Positions 12,430-24,426 of a DNA stretch of 64,000 bases are shown piece after piece; position 1 is the stretch's first letter; every line of letters starts with the position of its first letter. A model generated the notes under the pieces. It saw only the letters and a program-made list of their open reading frames with translations, ran no database searches and was not told the DNA's origin. Source of the stretch: Hofstenia miamia (Eukaryota > Xenacoelomorpha > Acoela); contig SCFE01000091.1 in NCBI GenBank assembly GCA_004352715.1, positions 1,204,278-1,268,277 of the forward strand, given 5' to 3'. The position numbers and the translations under genes are program-made.

Positions 12430-12589
12430 GAATGTAGCGTGCTAAACAGCTACATCAATTTCCTTTGCATTTACTCAAGAATGTCATAGAACACAATGAG
12501 TTAATAACCAGTAATGTTTTGTATGCTACTGCATTAGTTTTTGGGATTACTTAGAGTGCTATGCCACCCGAGATTAACATTGGCTGAAA

Positions 12590-12830
12590 GTTCAGGCCCA
12601 AATCCGACAAGTCCATTTAATTTAATGCCAATTAAGCCCATTATAGGCCCATTTTTATATCAAGTGTCAAATAATGTTTTTCGGTTTCCTGCACCCAATG
12701 TGGTAAGTTAGAACAAGATCTACACATTAAAATTGAAGATCGTAGGCTTAAATTTAGAAGATTATATGATACTAATATAAAACTTTTATAACCGCTACTA
12801 CGTTGACTTGCATGCACTATTGCATAAGTA
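12590..12830. repeat. Diverged dispersed repeat, copy 2
   Basis: Same order of blocks as at 640-1010: cccaaatccg, aagatctaca, gaagattatatgatacta. This copy has extra GGCCC-rich text and sits just upstream of the transporter start, outside the gene. Confidence 0.45.
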
Positions 12831-12839
12831 TTTTTTTTA

Positions 12840-13878
12840 AATTTCGACCCATCTTTTCCATTGCTTCAGCCCAAGCCCGGCCCATATTCATCTTTGCCTA
12901 AGGCCAAGACGTACTATAAGTAGGCTTTGCTAAGGCCCAAATGGAAAAGTCAGAAATTTGAAATATATTCACTAAATTCTCTGAATAATTACGTGCATAA
13001 ATGCTAATGATTCATCACTTATGTAATGTGGTGTCCCTTTTTATCATAAATTCCATATTATAGAGTTACTTATTATTAATAAAATATTAAAAATTCAAAT
13101 AAAATTGACATTGTTGCATATTATTTCACTTTAAGAAAGCAACATAATACAACAATGATTTCATTTATGTAAATTTCTGCATGGTCTTATTCATAACAAA
13201 AGTTCAACTTTTCATATACTTTTGATTTCTAAGACCTCTCATTGAATTCTATGAAATCAAATAGCAGAGATTTTTAGAAAGTATCTTGCAATTCATAAAA
13301 TTCACTGATGTTCCTCAATGGGGATGAACATTTTCACGAACCACACTCTGTGATGGAATAGGCCGTGCTTGGACCGAGATATTGCAAAAAATAGGCAATT
13401 TCTAAAAACTTGTTTGATTATTATACAGCCAGTTGAAACTGGCTATGTATCTAAACCTAAATGGACAGCATTGGCCTAAAATAATGCGAAATTACTGGGT
13501 AGGCTACAGCATAAAGTGCAAGTATTTCACTAAATAAAAGAAAATATATACGGAATCACTTTCAGTTTTTAGAGCAAAAGCGATCACTAAAAATCTTTCA
13601 AATTGCATTTAAAATGATCTTGAAATAGCTGAAGCACATAATTTTATATTAAAATGTGCACAAAAATGGTGTTGGTTCGGGTCTAAGTCTATAAACCAAC
13701 AGAGTTTGAGTTCGGTCTGGTCGATTTTACACACACTAAGTTTCAACTCTGAGCACAATTTACAACTTGCAATTACATGTATGAAAACTCAATAACCGCG
13801 ATAAATTCCTAAAAGAAATTAAGGATTACATTTGCTTTCATTTTTATCCCAAAATTAGCAATAAGGCTATGTCAGGAT
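12840..13878. other. No gene seen; GGCC-rich repeat fragments
   Basis: Contains short GC-richer scraps such as agcccaagcccggcccat near 12,870 and ggttcgggtctaag near 13,674, probably decayed hAT-like ends, within AT-rich non-coding sequence. Confidence 0.45.
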
Positions 13879-14570
13879 CAGAGTTGTGAACGGGCCTGAT
13901 TTTGAATCTCAGCCCGGCTATTCCTGAGCGCGGCTCCGGCTAGTTCCCTTATTAAAAATCTAGGCCCAAGGCTGACCCGGCCCGTTGAGAATATCATTTA
14001 TAATATTTTGGTAAAAATACGTTAATTGAAAAAAATAGCCTGAAAAATATATCAAAAGGGCAAAAACTAAAAACTAAAATGTCCCGATATATTGATTGAT
14101 TGCAGGAATTCAAGTGAATTCACTTGTTGAGGGCTTAATAGTGAGTGTTTTGCTGTGCGGTTTATTCCAACTTTGGAAAAGTCTCTTTCACTCTTTGCAC
14201 TTGTATTTTGAAAAGAAAATTACTCTCTTGCAAAACATGGAAATTCAGTTGTGTTGACCTTTTAAAAATCCAAAGGAATATCGTTAACAATTGTTTATAT
14301 TTTTATCAAGTATGCTTCTAGTTCAACTAGCAGCTGACAATAACCTTTTCTTAAGGCTGGACCATTTCAAAGCCTAATTGGAAGGCAAAGAATGCTAGAT
14401 ATCTAAAATTCGTTGTTGAGGGTAAAAATTATTTGTTATATAATTTTTCAATCTAAATAATTTATAGAAAAAATTTGAGGTAATTAAACGTTATCACAAA
14501 TTTGTTAGCCCATGGCAGGCTCGGACCTTTCGAAATTTAGAAATTTGAATCCATTGACAACCCGTCCAGG
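13879..14570 (+). mobile_element. Degraded hAT-like element fragment
   Basis: Begins at 13879 with CAGAGTTGTGAACGGGCC, like hAT ends of the CAGxGxTGTGxACGGGCC type, followed by cagcccggc and acccggcccgtt repeats. A weak inverse (gacaacccgtccaggct) lies near 14,554. No target duplication was found and the right end is uncertain. Confidence 0.4.
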
Positions 14571-16295
14571 CTATAAGTCTCTTCAGAATACATACTTTTG
14601 TAATTGGCCCAGCAAGGAACAATTTCAGAAATTTGCAAATGTATATTATAAATATCAATTTCTGTAAATATTATTTTTGACATTCTTGTGGCAGTTTATA
14701 TTTTTTCAACATTTGTTGTTTAGTATATTTGTTTGCATAGAATGCACGCAAATCATGTGAAATTCAGCGCCGACTATAAATATACTGCCCAATTCTGGCA
14801 AAACACAGCATACATTAAAACTTTCAAATTTTCAATTTCTAATTACATTGGATTCAATTAGATTACATCACAACAGAAAATCATCAGCTTACGAAGGGCT
14901 AAACGACCATACCATTACGTCTACCAATTTTTATTTAGAATACAAAATTGAAATTTATAAGTGAAATTTTTCTATAGTTTTTAGTAATACTTTTGCAAAC
15001 ATAAAATAGGAAAATATAAACCTTTATACAAGAAATGAAATCATGATAGAAAAAGGCGTACCAGATTGACACACTTACCAATTAATGCTTATTTCAGTGG
15101 TACGTAAAGCTTGATGCTTAGCCAATGATCTGTTGCCACAATTAATAAATTAGTTTTGGCAAGAACACCACGAAATTATTAATTATTCATTTGTAACAAT
15201 CAAGCGCGTTATCTACAAAGTGTCGCCTTCTGTGCTTGAACAAAGAAATTGAATCACCATTTTTGTAAACTAATGTTTGAAGAAAAATGTCTATAATTCA
15301 CTTGAAACACATTTATTCATTTAGAGCATTTAAAACTAACTTTCGAAATTGACACTTCCAATTCCCTATAGAATCCTATTTAAATTTCTTGTTAACCGAA
15401 ATTCTAAGGCGATTATTCTTCCTCAGAAATTGCATTTTTTGTAACCCTATAGGCAAGATATACATTTCTCATTTAAATCTTTACATCATTTTGTCAGGGC
15501 GATATTTTTGGAACAACTACTCGCTCTAATCTAGCTAAATATCCTCAAAAATATTTATCACAAAGTGAAAGCAGAAAGAATTAAAAAATAACGAACGTTG
15601 GAAAATTTTTGGTGTCTAAGCAATTTAAATATAGTTTAATAAACCAATGAAGATAATCTTCCACTCCAAGTGCTTAGTCTTTCTCAGAAATTACCGATTT
15701 ATGAATAGGGTTAGTCAAGATACATTTGAGACATACTATACCAGCAAAGTTACAATAGGTATTTAATGCTTAATAAGTTAAACATTTCGTTACCCTTACA
15801 AATTAATGAAAACCACGCGTTTACAATTAAACTTATGTTGACAAACAACTCAAAACACCTGATCTAAAAGTATAAGAAATATAGCGATGCAGCTATTTGG
15901 TAATTAAACATATTCAAGCAGTTAAAGAAAATTCGTATTTGTATAGCGTGTAGTTATGAAATTGAACAGATCACACTTAAGTATTTGATTAAATATAATG
16001 TAAGCCTATTCTTAATATAAGTTTTAGGATCACAAACCCTCACTGAATTTGTACAAAAACTTCTATTAAGTCTCTCAATTCCCTCTCCACATATTTTCTG
16101 CAAGTACGCTTTTGTCTCTTCCCCTAAATATCGACAAAATATATCATTGCCAACAAAATATTTGCAACTTGACATGATAAATAGTAAATTTTAATATTTC
16201 GAAACATCCAAAAATGTAGCATAGCAGAAAATTCAAGTGTCGTTTATATTTTTGGAAATATAAAATCGTTTTTTGAATCATTCGCATTTGTTCTA
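14571..16295. other. Non-coding AT-rich stretch
   Basis: I see no gene, RNA or clear repeat in this interval. Confidence 0.6.
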
Positions 16296-16450
16296 AGGGG
16301 GCATTCACACAAAAAGCTTGCGATATAGCGCTTGTATTTTTAACACATGTTTTAAGATAGTTGAATTCACACAGAAAGCGAGCTTGCGCTTGCGATAGAT
16401 TTCTAGCAATGTATTAATACGAGAGTGTTCACACAGAACGCGAGCTTTTA
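16296..16450. repeat. Three spaced copies of a ttcacacagaaagcgagc motif
   Basis: The motif appears at about 16,306 (attcacacaaaaagcttgcg), 16,365 (attcacacagaaagcgagct) and 16,429 (gttcacacagaacgcgagct), about 60 bp apart, in a locally CG-rich setting. It looks like the subterminal repeat array of a DNA transposon end, beginning with gggggcattcacac. The second end was not found. Confidence 0.5.
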
Positions 16451-17314
16451 ATTGCTATTAGGAAAATATTCAATAATATTCTAACTTATTGTCGCCAAAG
16501 TAATTTATGAAAATATTAAATTGTAACCCAAAACTTGCTTTGAATCTGCCAAGTGATCAACAAAAAATAGATTCAATTTAGACAGTTAACGATAAAACTC
16601 CATTTAAAAGTAAAATTAAAGTTAAATTTTATTACATGCTCTAAATTATTCATTTTTCAATCCAAATGACTCAGAATTTTGTAAAAACTAGTCAACAAAT
16701 ACACATGGGGGACGAAACTAGGCTAAGTCTAAGTTCAGAATTCAGGCCACAAAACATGCAAAACACAACAAAACAGAGTAATAAATTACACAATACTTAC
16801 AATTTGAATATGCTTGGGAACATTAATATTAAACATTTATAGATGCATAATGAAATATAATATACAGTGTGATTTTTAATGATGGAATTTGATTTAAAGA
16901 TTTGTGATATTGAATGACTAGGCTTTTCTGTCTTTAGAATTTTTAGACTAAATCGTCTAAGTTATATAGCACTTTTGTTCCAAAAACCATTTCGAAATTT
17001 GTTACCTTTAGTAGTATAAAATGGGTTCCATTACGTGGATATTTTTTACCTTTGACCCTGGCGGGCATGATATGATGTAATTGTGTACTTTGGTCGTCTG
17101 TGTATCTCTGACGTTATTGGAATATATTCTGTTGGCAAACACATTTGTTTGCAGTCTATTGTTTAAAATGTAGCCAATTTTTTTATACATATTACATAAA
17201 TACTTTTCAAAATCCCATGAGATTAGGATTGCTGCAATCTATTGTTAAAATGTAATAGTTTTTCTATGCATATTATATATTCAATTTTTAAAAACCATTG
17301 AATTTTCAAACAAA

Positions 17315-18836
17315 AATATTTTGTTTTATTTTACATACTTGTTTTTTATTAACATACATGACATTCGAAATACCACAAAATTTTAGTTTAAATGTTTACT
17401 TTACTTACTTCTTTATTCGGTAAAATTTAATAACAAATATTTGAATCAGAGAGATAATAATACTAGTTAAAAGCGTAATGCCTTATTTCGGTAATAAAGC
17501 AAAATAATTTTTCGGAAAACACCAAAAACTAGTTGATGCAAAAACTCGAAATTTCTATTATTTAATAAGCGCATGTGGTAAAACCCACATACGTGTTTAA
17601 GACAAGACAGAAATGCAATTTATTCTACACTTTGCTTATAATGACGATACACACTCGCACTATTAAATTTGTCTATTGCGTTAGTTTATCATCATTGTTG
17701 TTGAGGGAATTCTGTAGGAAACAAACGCAATGTGTATTTGCACATTATGAATTTCACACAGTAGTATCTATAATAATTAATAAACAAGTCAATAATGAAG
17801 TGATAGATCAGTATAAAACACATGACAATTAAACGTTTAAATAAATTCAATAAAAAATGTGTATTAACAAACAAATGATAAAGTATATAATTTATTTAAC
17901 ATCAGACTGCAAATTCACAGCAATTCATTAAAATAAAATTGATTACGTTTTAGAAGAAATATCTGTAAAACTAACTAGAGATCACATTGCAAAAAAGCGT
18001 TTAGAATCAAAACAATATCTGAGATTTAATTATAAAAATAGCTTACCAAAAAGTTTGAAATCTTTCACAGTATTTAATATTTTGTTTTATTTTACATACT
18101 TGTTTTTTATTAACATACATGACATTCGAAATACCACAAAATTTTAGTTTAAATGTTTACTTTACTTACTTCTTTATTCGGTAAAATTTAATAACAAATA
18201 TTTGAATCAGAGAGATAATAATACTAGTTAAAAGCGTAATGCCTTATTTCGGTAATAAAGCAAAATAATTTTTCGGAAAACACCAAAAACTAGTTGATGC
18301 AAAAACTCGAAATTTCTATTATTTAATAAGCGCATGTGGTAAAACCCACATACGTGTTTAAGACAAGACAGAAATGCAATTTATTCTACACTTTGCTTAT
18401 AATGACGATACACACTCGCACTATTAAATTTGTCTATTGCGTTAGTTTATCATCATTGTTGTTGAGGGAATTCTGTAGGAAACAAACGCAATGTGTATTT
18501 GCACATTATGAATTTCACACAGTAGTATCTATAATAATTAATAAACAAGTCAATAATGAAGTGATAGATCAGTATAAAACACATGACAATTAAACATTTA
18601 AATAAATTCAATAAAAAATGTGTATTAACAAACAAATGATAAAGTATATAATTTATTTAACATCAGACTGCAAATTCACAGCAATTCATTAAAATAAAAT
18701 TGATTACGTTTTAGAAGAAATATCTGTAAAACTAACTAGAGATCACATTGCAAAAAAGCGTTTAGAATCAAAACAATATCTGAGATTTAATTATAAAAAT
18801 AGCTTACCAAAAAGTTTGAAATCTTTCAGGGTATTT
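17315..18836 (+). repeat. 761-bp tandem direct duplication
   Basis: Unit 1 is 17315-18075 and unit 2 is 18076-18836. I see only one internal difference (aaacgttta versus aaacattta at 17831/18592, a CpG to CpA change) plus a change at the distal edge (cacag versus caggg). The first unit starts at the inner edge of the left TIR, at a short 'aatattttgtttt' homology. It is a very recent duplication or an assembly duplication. Confidence 0.93.
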
Positions 18837-18839
18837 CTT

Positions 18840-19115
18840 TCATCAATGTGAAATTCCGTTATGCCGGCTGTGCATATTCATATGTTTAGAAAGTTGCATG
18901 CTTTAATAATGTCAAAATTGCGTGGTTTTATCTATATCTCCATTGTTTAAATGTCAAAATGTAACAAATTATAAAAACAGTACAACCATGTAAAATTCCA
19001 TTATGCCGCTGTGTCTACAAAGTTGCACTTCTGAAAGGACAATGTTAACATTGCGTAATTTTTTATCTATACCCTATTGTTCAAATGTCAAAATGTATCC
19101 AATAATAAAGATTGT
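18840..19115 (+). repeat. Imperfect direct repeat pair
   Basis: Two roughly 130-bp units follow each other. Both contain gaaattccgttatgccg or aaaattccattatgccg, then gaaagttgca or caaagttgca, then tttatctata, then gttyaaatgtcaaaatgta. They are diverged, so this duplication is older than the 761-bp one. Confidence 0.65.
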
Positions 19116-21254
19116 TATCTATCAAACATGAAATCCAAATCATTTTAAAAATTATCACGATTAATTAAAACATTGTCAAATCATACGATACTGGAATTCT
19201 TTCAATAGACAAAATTTTTTTCCTCAAGTTGGAAAACAATCTCAATTATTATTACCTATTTTTCCCAATTTATACAATTATGTAAATGAAAGATGCTACA
19301 AAACTAAAATGTTAATAAAGTAAATCGATTTGTCAATCACCGTCTCTGGTACAAATGAAATAATTATTTTTTCAATGCGTTTTTCACGTTGAATTCAAGA
19401 ATGAAATATTTGCAAGTAGGAATTTTTTATGAAAAGTTTCAAGATTGTTGATAACATGTTTTGTTATTTATATTAGTATCGTAAATTGGTTGTTAACGTT
19501 TATTGATAAAAAAATATATACAAACGTTTAAGATATTTATTTTATATTATAGGAAATTGCTTACATTTTAAAATTTCCACATTTGTAGACTTACATTTTT
19601 TCAGACGTTTTTCCTTTCTCTTAGCTTAGTGCTAAATTAAGATATCTTTTCATCATAGGTATTGAACAAAATGAAAATTTCATGACAGTATTAGTATAAA
19701 CATTGAAGAACAAGAAATAAAAACTTAAATATACATAAATGCGACTATTATTTATTGTAAAATCAGATTTTATTTCCGTATTTTAGAGAATGAATGTTGT
19801 TGTTATTTACAATTGCATATGTAAATATAAATTTTAAGACATTCTACAAATAAATGATTGGTTAAAATACTTGCAGTTGTATAATAGTTTATGAATTTTA
19901 AAATAAAAACTTTATAATTATTGAGAAAAAAAATAAATATTTCAATACGTTGAATATAATCAAAGTTTAGCAAAGGTTTACATTGTTTCACAGAAAGTAT
20001 ATGTGATTAAAAAATGATATATTTATTAGTATTTACATAATAAAAATTTGTTTGATTTCCCAAATAGTATTAAATGTTTATGAGATGTCAACTAAAAGAA
20101 CAATTCTCACAACAAATAAATACCTCAAAAGAGCAAAATCTCAAAACAAATAAATATCTCGGCTTGACACAAAGTGCATTAACGTAAAAAATTATTATTT
20201 TTTCTTACTTTTCAAAATAATAAATTGTATGAATTTTCAAACTCTCATGAGATGCAGAATTCTGAGAAAATTAGATAATAACACACGTATTGTATAAACC
20301 TTAAAGAAAAGGAATATAAAAATTGTTGCTAACATTATTCCTAACATTTATGTATTGATCTACAAAGTGGAAAATAAAACTCCAAATTTCTAAACTAAAA
20401 ACAAAACGGTTTCATTGCTATACACAGATTTACAATGTTAAAAACGTTAACATTCGCATTTTTCTTCATTCAATGAGTAATTTTTAATAATCACAAATGA
20501 ATACATAACGCCATTTCAAAAACTAATCAACTAGATGTCATGAAACTCGCAAAACATTTTTAATTACAAAAAGACTAACACATTTTCATAAAAAATACAT
20601 TTACGCAAAAATGATTAAATTTATTGATTTTACAAAACACATACTCGTACACAGTTTGCAAAATAGCATTAAGCGCTCATGAAACTGAAAAATGATTATT
20701 GTAATTAAAGTAATTCTACAAAATATATAATTTCAAATGAAAAGAAGCAAAATTTGTAAATTTAAAATGAATATCAAAGCTATATAAAATAAATCTAAGT
20801 ATACGTATAGTACTTAAAACTATTAATCTATGAATATATACTTGTAATTGTTTATGAGATTATAAAACACAACAGCAATCATTAAATGATTTAAACTACA
20901 TTTTGTACATTAGGTATTAAAACAACTTTGGAACATTTTCTAAATATAGAAGTAAATAGCTTAAATTACAATTATCAGAAACTGATAAAATGAAATAAAT
21001 ACTTCTTAAAGACAATTTACTCATTGTATTCAAATATAAAATTTATATCTCGCAATATGCAATTAGGAAAACCGGATTCTAACTCAATTTCCCTATTAAA
21101 TGTTTTAAAATCATATAGATATTGAGAATTTTTAAAAATAAATCTGTTCTTGTTAGAGTTTCTAAGGCATAGCATTGGACAGAATGCCAATATATTTTGC
21201 ATTTTTTTTAACGCTATATTTATTTGATTTATATTTGATGATATATTTGATTTC
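19116..21254. other. AT-rich interior of the long-TIR element
   Basis: Very AT-rich, no recognisable coding region. A short pair of 'aacaaataaatayctc' repeats lies near 20,115-20,160. Confidence 0.55.
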
Positions 21255-21643
21255 AATAAAACAAAATATTTTTGTTTGAAAATACTTATTAATTATGACT
21301 TTTACCGAAGAAATTTAGCAATGAAATATAATTTTGCATATAGAATTTCAATGGTTTTTAAAAATTGAATATATAATATGCATAGAAAAACTATTACATT
21401 TTAACAATAGATTGCAGCAATCCTAATCTCATGGGATTTTGAAAATTATTTATGTAATATGTATAAAAAAATTGGCTACATTTTAAACAATAGACTGCAA
21501 ACTAATGTATTTGCCAACAAAAACCAATATATTCCAGAGATACACAGACGGCCAAAGTACACAATTACATCATATCCATGCTCGCCAGGGTCAAAGGTAA
21601 AAAATATCTAAGTAGTGTAACCCATTTTATACTACTACCATTA

Positions 21644-22940
21644 GATAGCATTGAATTTTGTTTTTAGACATTCATTATTTAACTATGCAACACAAATGTT
21701 AAATTGAAAAACAAATGTAGCAGATTTCAATAGTTGTGCTATACAATACACAAAAAAGTTGATTGCAACAAGAAATTTGACTTACTTCTACGCTGCTCAT
21801 GGACATAATATGTTTATTGCCTCTTCTTAAAGCAACGTAAGTAAGGCTGGCATTGTCCGTGAAATATCCATAGCCTTGTTTTTTATACCAGCAAGAAAAA
21901 TGGTTACTCTGATTTTTAGTCTAGCCCAGTTTCTGAGGGGACACGTGCTCCTTGTCCTTGTTCCTATGAGATCTTACCATTGCAGTGATGAGGAGTTTGC
22001 AAGTTCGGGTCAATACTTCAGGAGGGTAGTACATGAAAAAAAGTAACTAATTAAAACTAGTATTTTTCAAAAATTTTTTAATGCGTTGTTCAGTAAAATC
22101 CATCCAATAATTTGGGAGTCATTAAAAGATTTTTCGGTAGCATCATTAAAACTCACCTTGTATAGGAGAATGTGCATTACTTGTATTCGTAAGATATCCA
22201 CTAAAACAACTTATTTTCTAAAAATGTCACGGTATCAATATTTAGAAAGGAAAAGAACATGAATGTATTTCCATGGAATTTAGAAATGCATAATTCAGCA
22301 ATCCAGTTGAATAGAAGGTAATATTTGTATAGTTTCCATTAAGCTAGAAGTATTTATGACCTTGTGTAATTCGCTAAGATATGAAACAATTTACCACACC
22401 AGTTTCATTTAGAAAAAAATGTTATCTATGAAAAAGTACAAACGAGAATATATACGAACATTCTATCAAGTTTGAATGAAATCGATTAGTAATGATTTGA
22501 ACAAAAAGCATCATCATCATCCTCCTCATCAAAACTTCAAAATTTCTATTTTTATTACAAATAAAAAGAAGAACTAAAAACACTGCATGAAACTTACAAT
22601 AAAACAGATGAAAAGAATTAACGATTTTAAAACTCAGAAATGTTGCAAACCCATAAGAACTAGTTCCAAGGAATTGACATAGAAGTTGACCTACTCAACC
22701 TAAGTCAGTTAAGAGTTCAATGTTTAATCTACATGTTATATATAAGCCAAATGTGTCTGAAAATAAAAGTCTGCTCATTTAGTTGAAGTTTACTAATGCA
22801 GATTAGCTTAAGCTCACCACTTCGCCTAAACCTATCTAAACCTATGGGTACCTAGCAGCTCTTATAGCTCTAATGAAGCTGTATTAGAGAAAAGATATTA
22901 GACCTTAACATTATAGTTTAACCACATGGTTTCATTCTTC
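21644..22940. other. Non-coding stretch
   Basis: No gene, RNA or defined repeat recognised. Confidence 0.55.
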
Positions 22941-22949
22941 TACGTACCC

Positions 22950-24426
22950 AAGGTGGCCAAAGCCACCCCAATCTCCATCTGAGAATTTTTTTAAAATTAA
23001 AATATAGTAAAAAATATTGACAAATATTGATGAAGATCATTTTAGTTTAGGAGCAAATTCTCATTCTTAAGCTGCCTTAAATTTAAAAACTATTTAGAAA
23101 CCATTTCCATTTCACTTAATTTATCATTTCATGACAAGCTTATTTTGTTATATTTATGTATACACTATATAATGTAATTCTACTTTCTGTCTTGTAATAA
23201 TGTAATTTGATCTGACTGTAAGGCGATTACTTGTCTTAATATAAATTTTATTGATTTTTATTTTATTCTATAGACTATATGAAACTATTTGTTTGTTTGT
23301 TTCAGATTGATTAATGTCTGCTGAAGATGAATCATCACATCCGTCACGACCAAAAATGAAGCCCATATTGTCATATTTTAGAAGACAATCTCAGTCAGAT
23401 GAAGATCAATATCATTAGAATCAACAGCAAGAACATGAAGCTAGTACATCATGAATAGCAGTGACAGCAATAGCAGAAGCTACAACAAATTTACCAAGTA
23501 AACAAAGGTGTGTTATTCCAGAAAATGATATTGACCATGCAGTTGGACATACATTATCCTCTGAAAAACGTATATTATTCCTGCAGCCCTGGAAACCAAA
23601 CTTAGAAACTGAATTTTCATCATCTATGCATATAAAATCAAATGTTGAAAGTAGACGCCCCCTTCTTGAAACACATTTAACTAATTTTCCATGACTTGCT
23701 GTGAGTCGAGTACTTGGATGTGAAGGAGCATTTTGTAAAGCATGTGTTTTATTTAGCAAAGCATATGGTGTTGGTGGTAGGTCATATGGAGGTGGCCAGC
23801 ATCAAGGAAAACTTGTCCTGAAAACTTTAGACAGGTTTGATCATTTAACTGGAAAGTAAGGTGCACTAACAAGCCATCAAGAGTTTTACAGGGACAATAT
23901 TTTAGCAATGGTGAGTTTTCGAGATACTTTTGTTATTCATAAGAAAGATGACACAAGGAGTAGTTTGGACACTCCCCATAAAAGAGCTATTGAAGAAAAC
24001 AGAAAAAGCTTAGCTCCAATAGTTGATACAATCCTGCTCTGTGGTCGTCAAAAATAGCCTTACGTGCAGAATTTGGAACATTCTTTGACTGGAATCAGAG
24101 CTTCAATGGAGGAGAAAAGCCTTGAATCCCCTATGATGAATCCACTGATTTGATACCCCAAGTAATGATGCTGTTATTGACAGATTTGCTTCTCCTGCAG
24201 CAAGGAGACTTAACTTTTTATTAACTTAACTTTCATCATTGTCAAATAAATATACCAATTCTTTTTTATTTCATTTAAAATCAGTAAAAGTGAATTAATT
24301 TTGATAAATGCAGTATTTTCAAATATATTATAATGTCATCAAAATTAGCGAAAATTAATTTCATGGCCAATAAGAGGTCAAAAATGTTTTAGCCATCCCC
24401 AATTTAGAATCCTGGCTACGCCCCTG
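22950..24426 (+). mobile_element. Decayed hAT element with DUF4371-type transposase
   Basis: The right terminus at 24411-24426 reads, on the minus strand, CAGGGGCGTAGCCAGG, a hAT end found widely in animals. Subterminal sequence includes a ggtggccaaagccacc palindrome at about 22,953, so the left edge lies near or before that; the true left TIR is lost. It carries the transposase pseudogene at 23314-24190. Confidence 0.75.
23314..24190 (+). pseudogene. hAT transposase pseudogene (TTF-type zinc finger / DUF4371)
   Basis: From the ATG at 23314, just after a plausible 3' splice site (tttgtttcag), one frame runs about 870 bases interrupted only by stop codons, with no obvious frameshift up to about 24,170. 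The N-terminal part is acidic. The middle has HLTNFP then GCEGAFCKACVLFSKA, the cysteine block of TTF-type fingers in hAT proteins. After it come LTSHQEFYRDN and NRKSLAPIVDTILLCGRQ, the start of the DUF4371 region, where intact relatives continue with a GHRD-type block. The catalytic core and dimerisation region are mostly missing. One stop replaces the W of the family's FPWL motif. Dead copy. Confidence 0.82.

Larger units (their letters stand above)
17003..21643. mobile_element. 4.6-kb long-TIR element
   Basis: The element spans 17011-21635. Left TIR 17011-17330 and right TIR 21255-21635 are inverted copies; the right arm has an extra segment of roughly 65 bp. The ends read GTAGTATAAAATGGG and CCCATTTTATACTAC. 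Flanks TACCTTTA (17003-17010) and TACCATTA (21636-21643) look like an 8-bp target duplication with one mismatch; a 2-bp TA duplication is the alternative. Each TIR holds two imperfect copies of a roughly 75-bp unit built on 'tgcartctattgtt-aaaatgta'. Inside are the 761-bp tandem duplication and the 18.84-19.11 kb repeat pair. No transposase is visible, so it is non-autonomous or foldback-like. Family unassigned. Confidence 0.72.

Noticed and set aside
17575-18593. Two identical 85-residue open frames
   Set aside because: They are identical only because the 761-bp unit is duplicated; no domain, AT-driven composition, and an opposite-strand frame of similar length overlaps.
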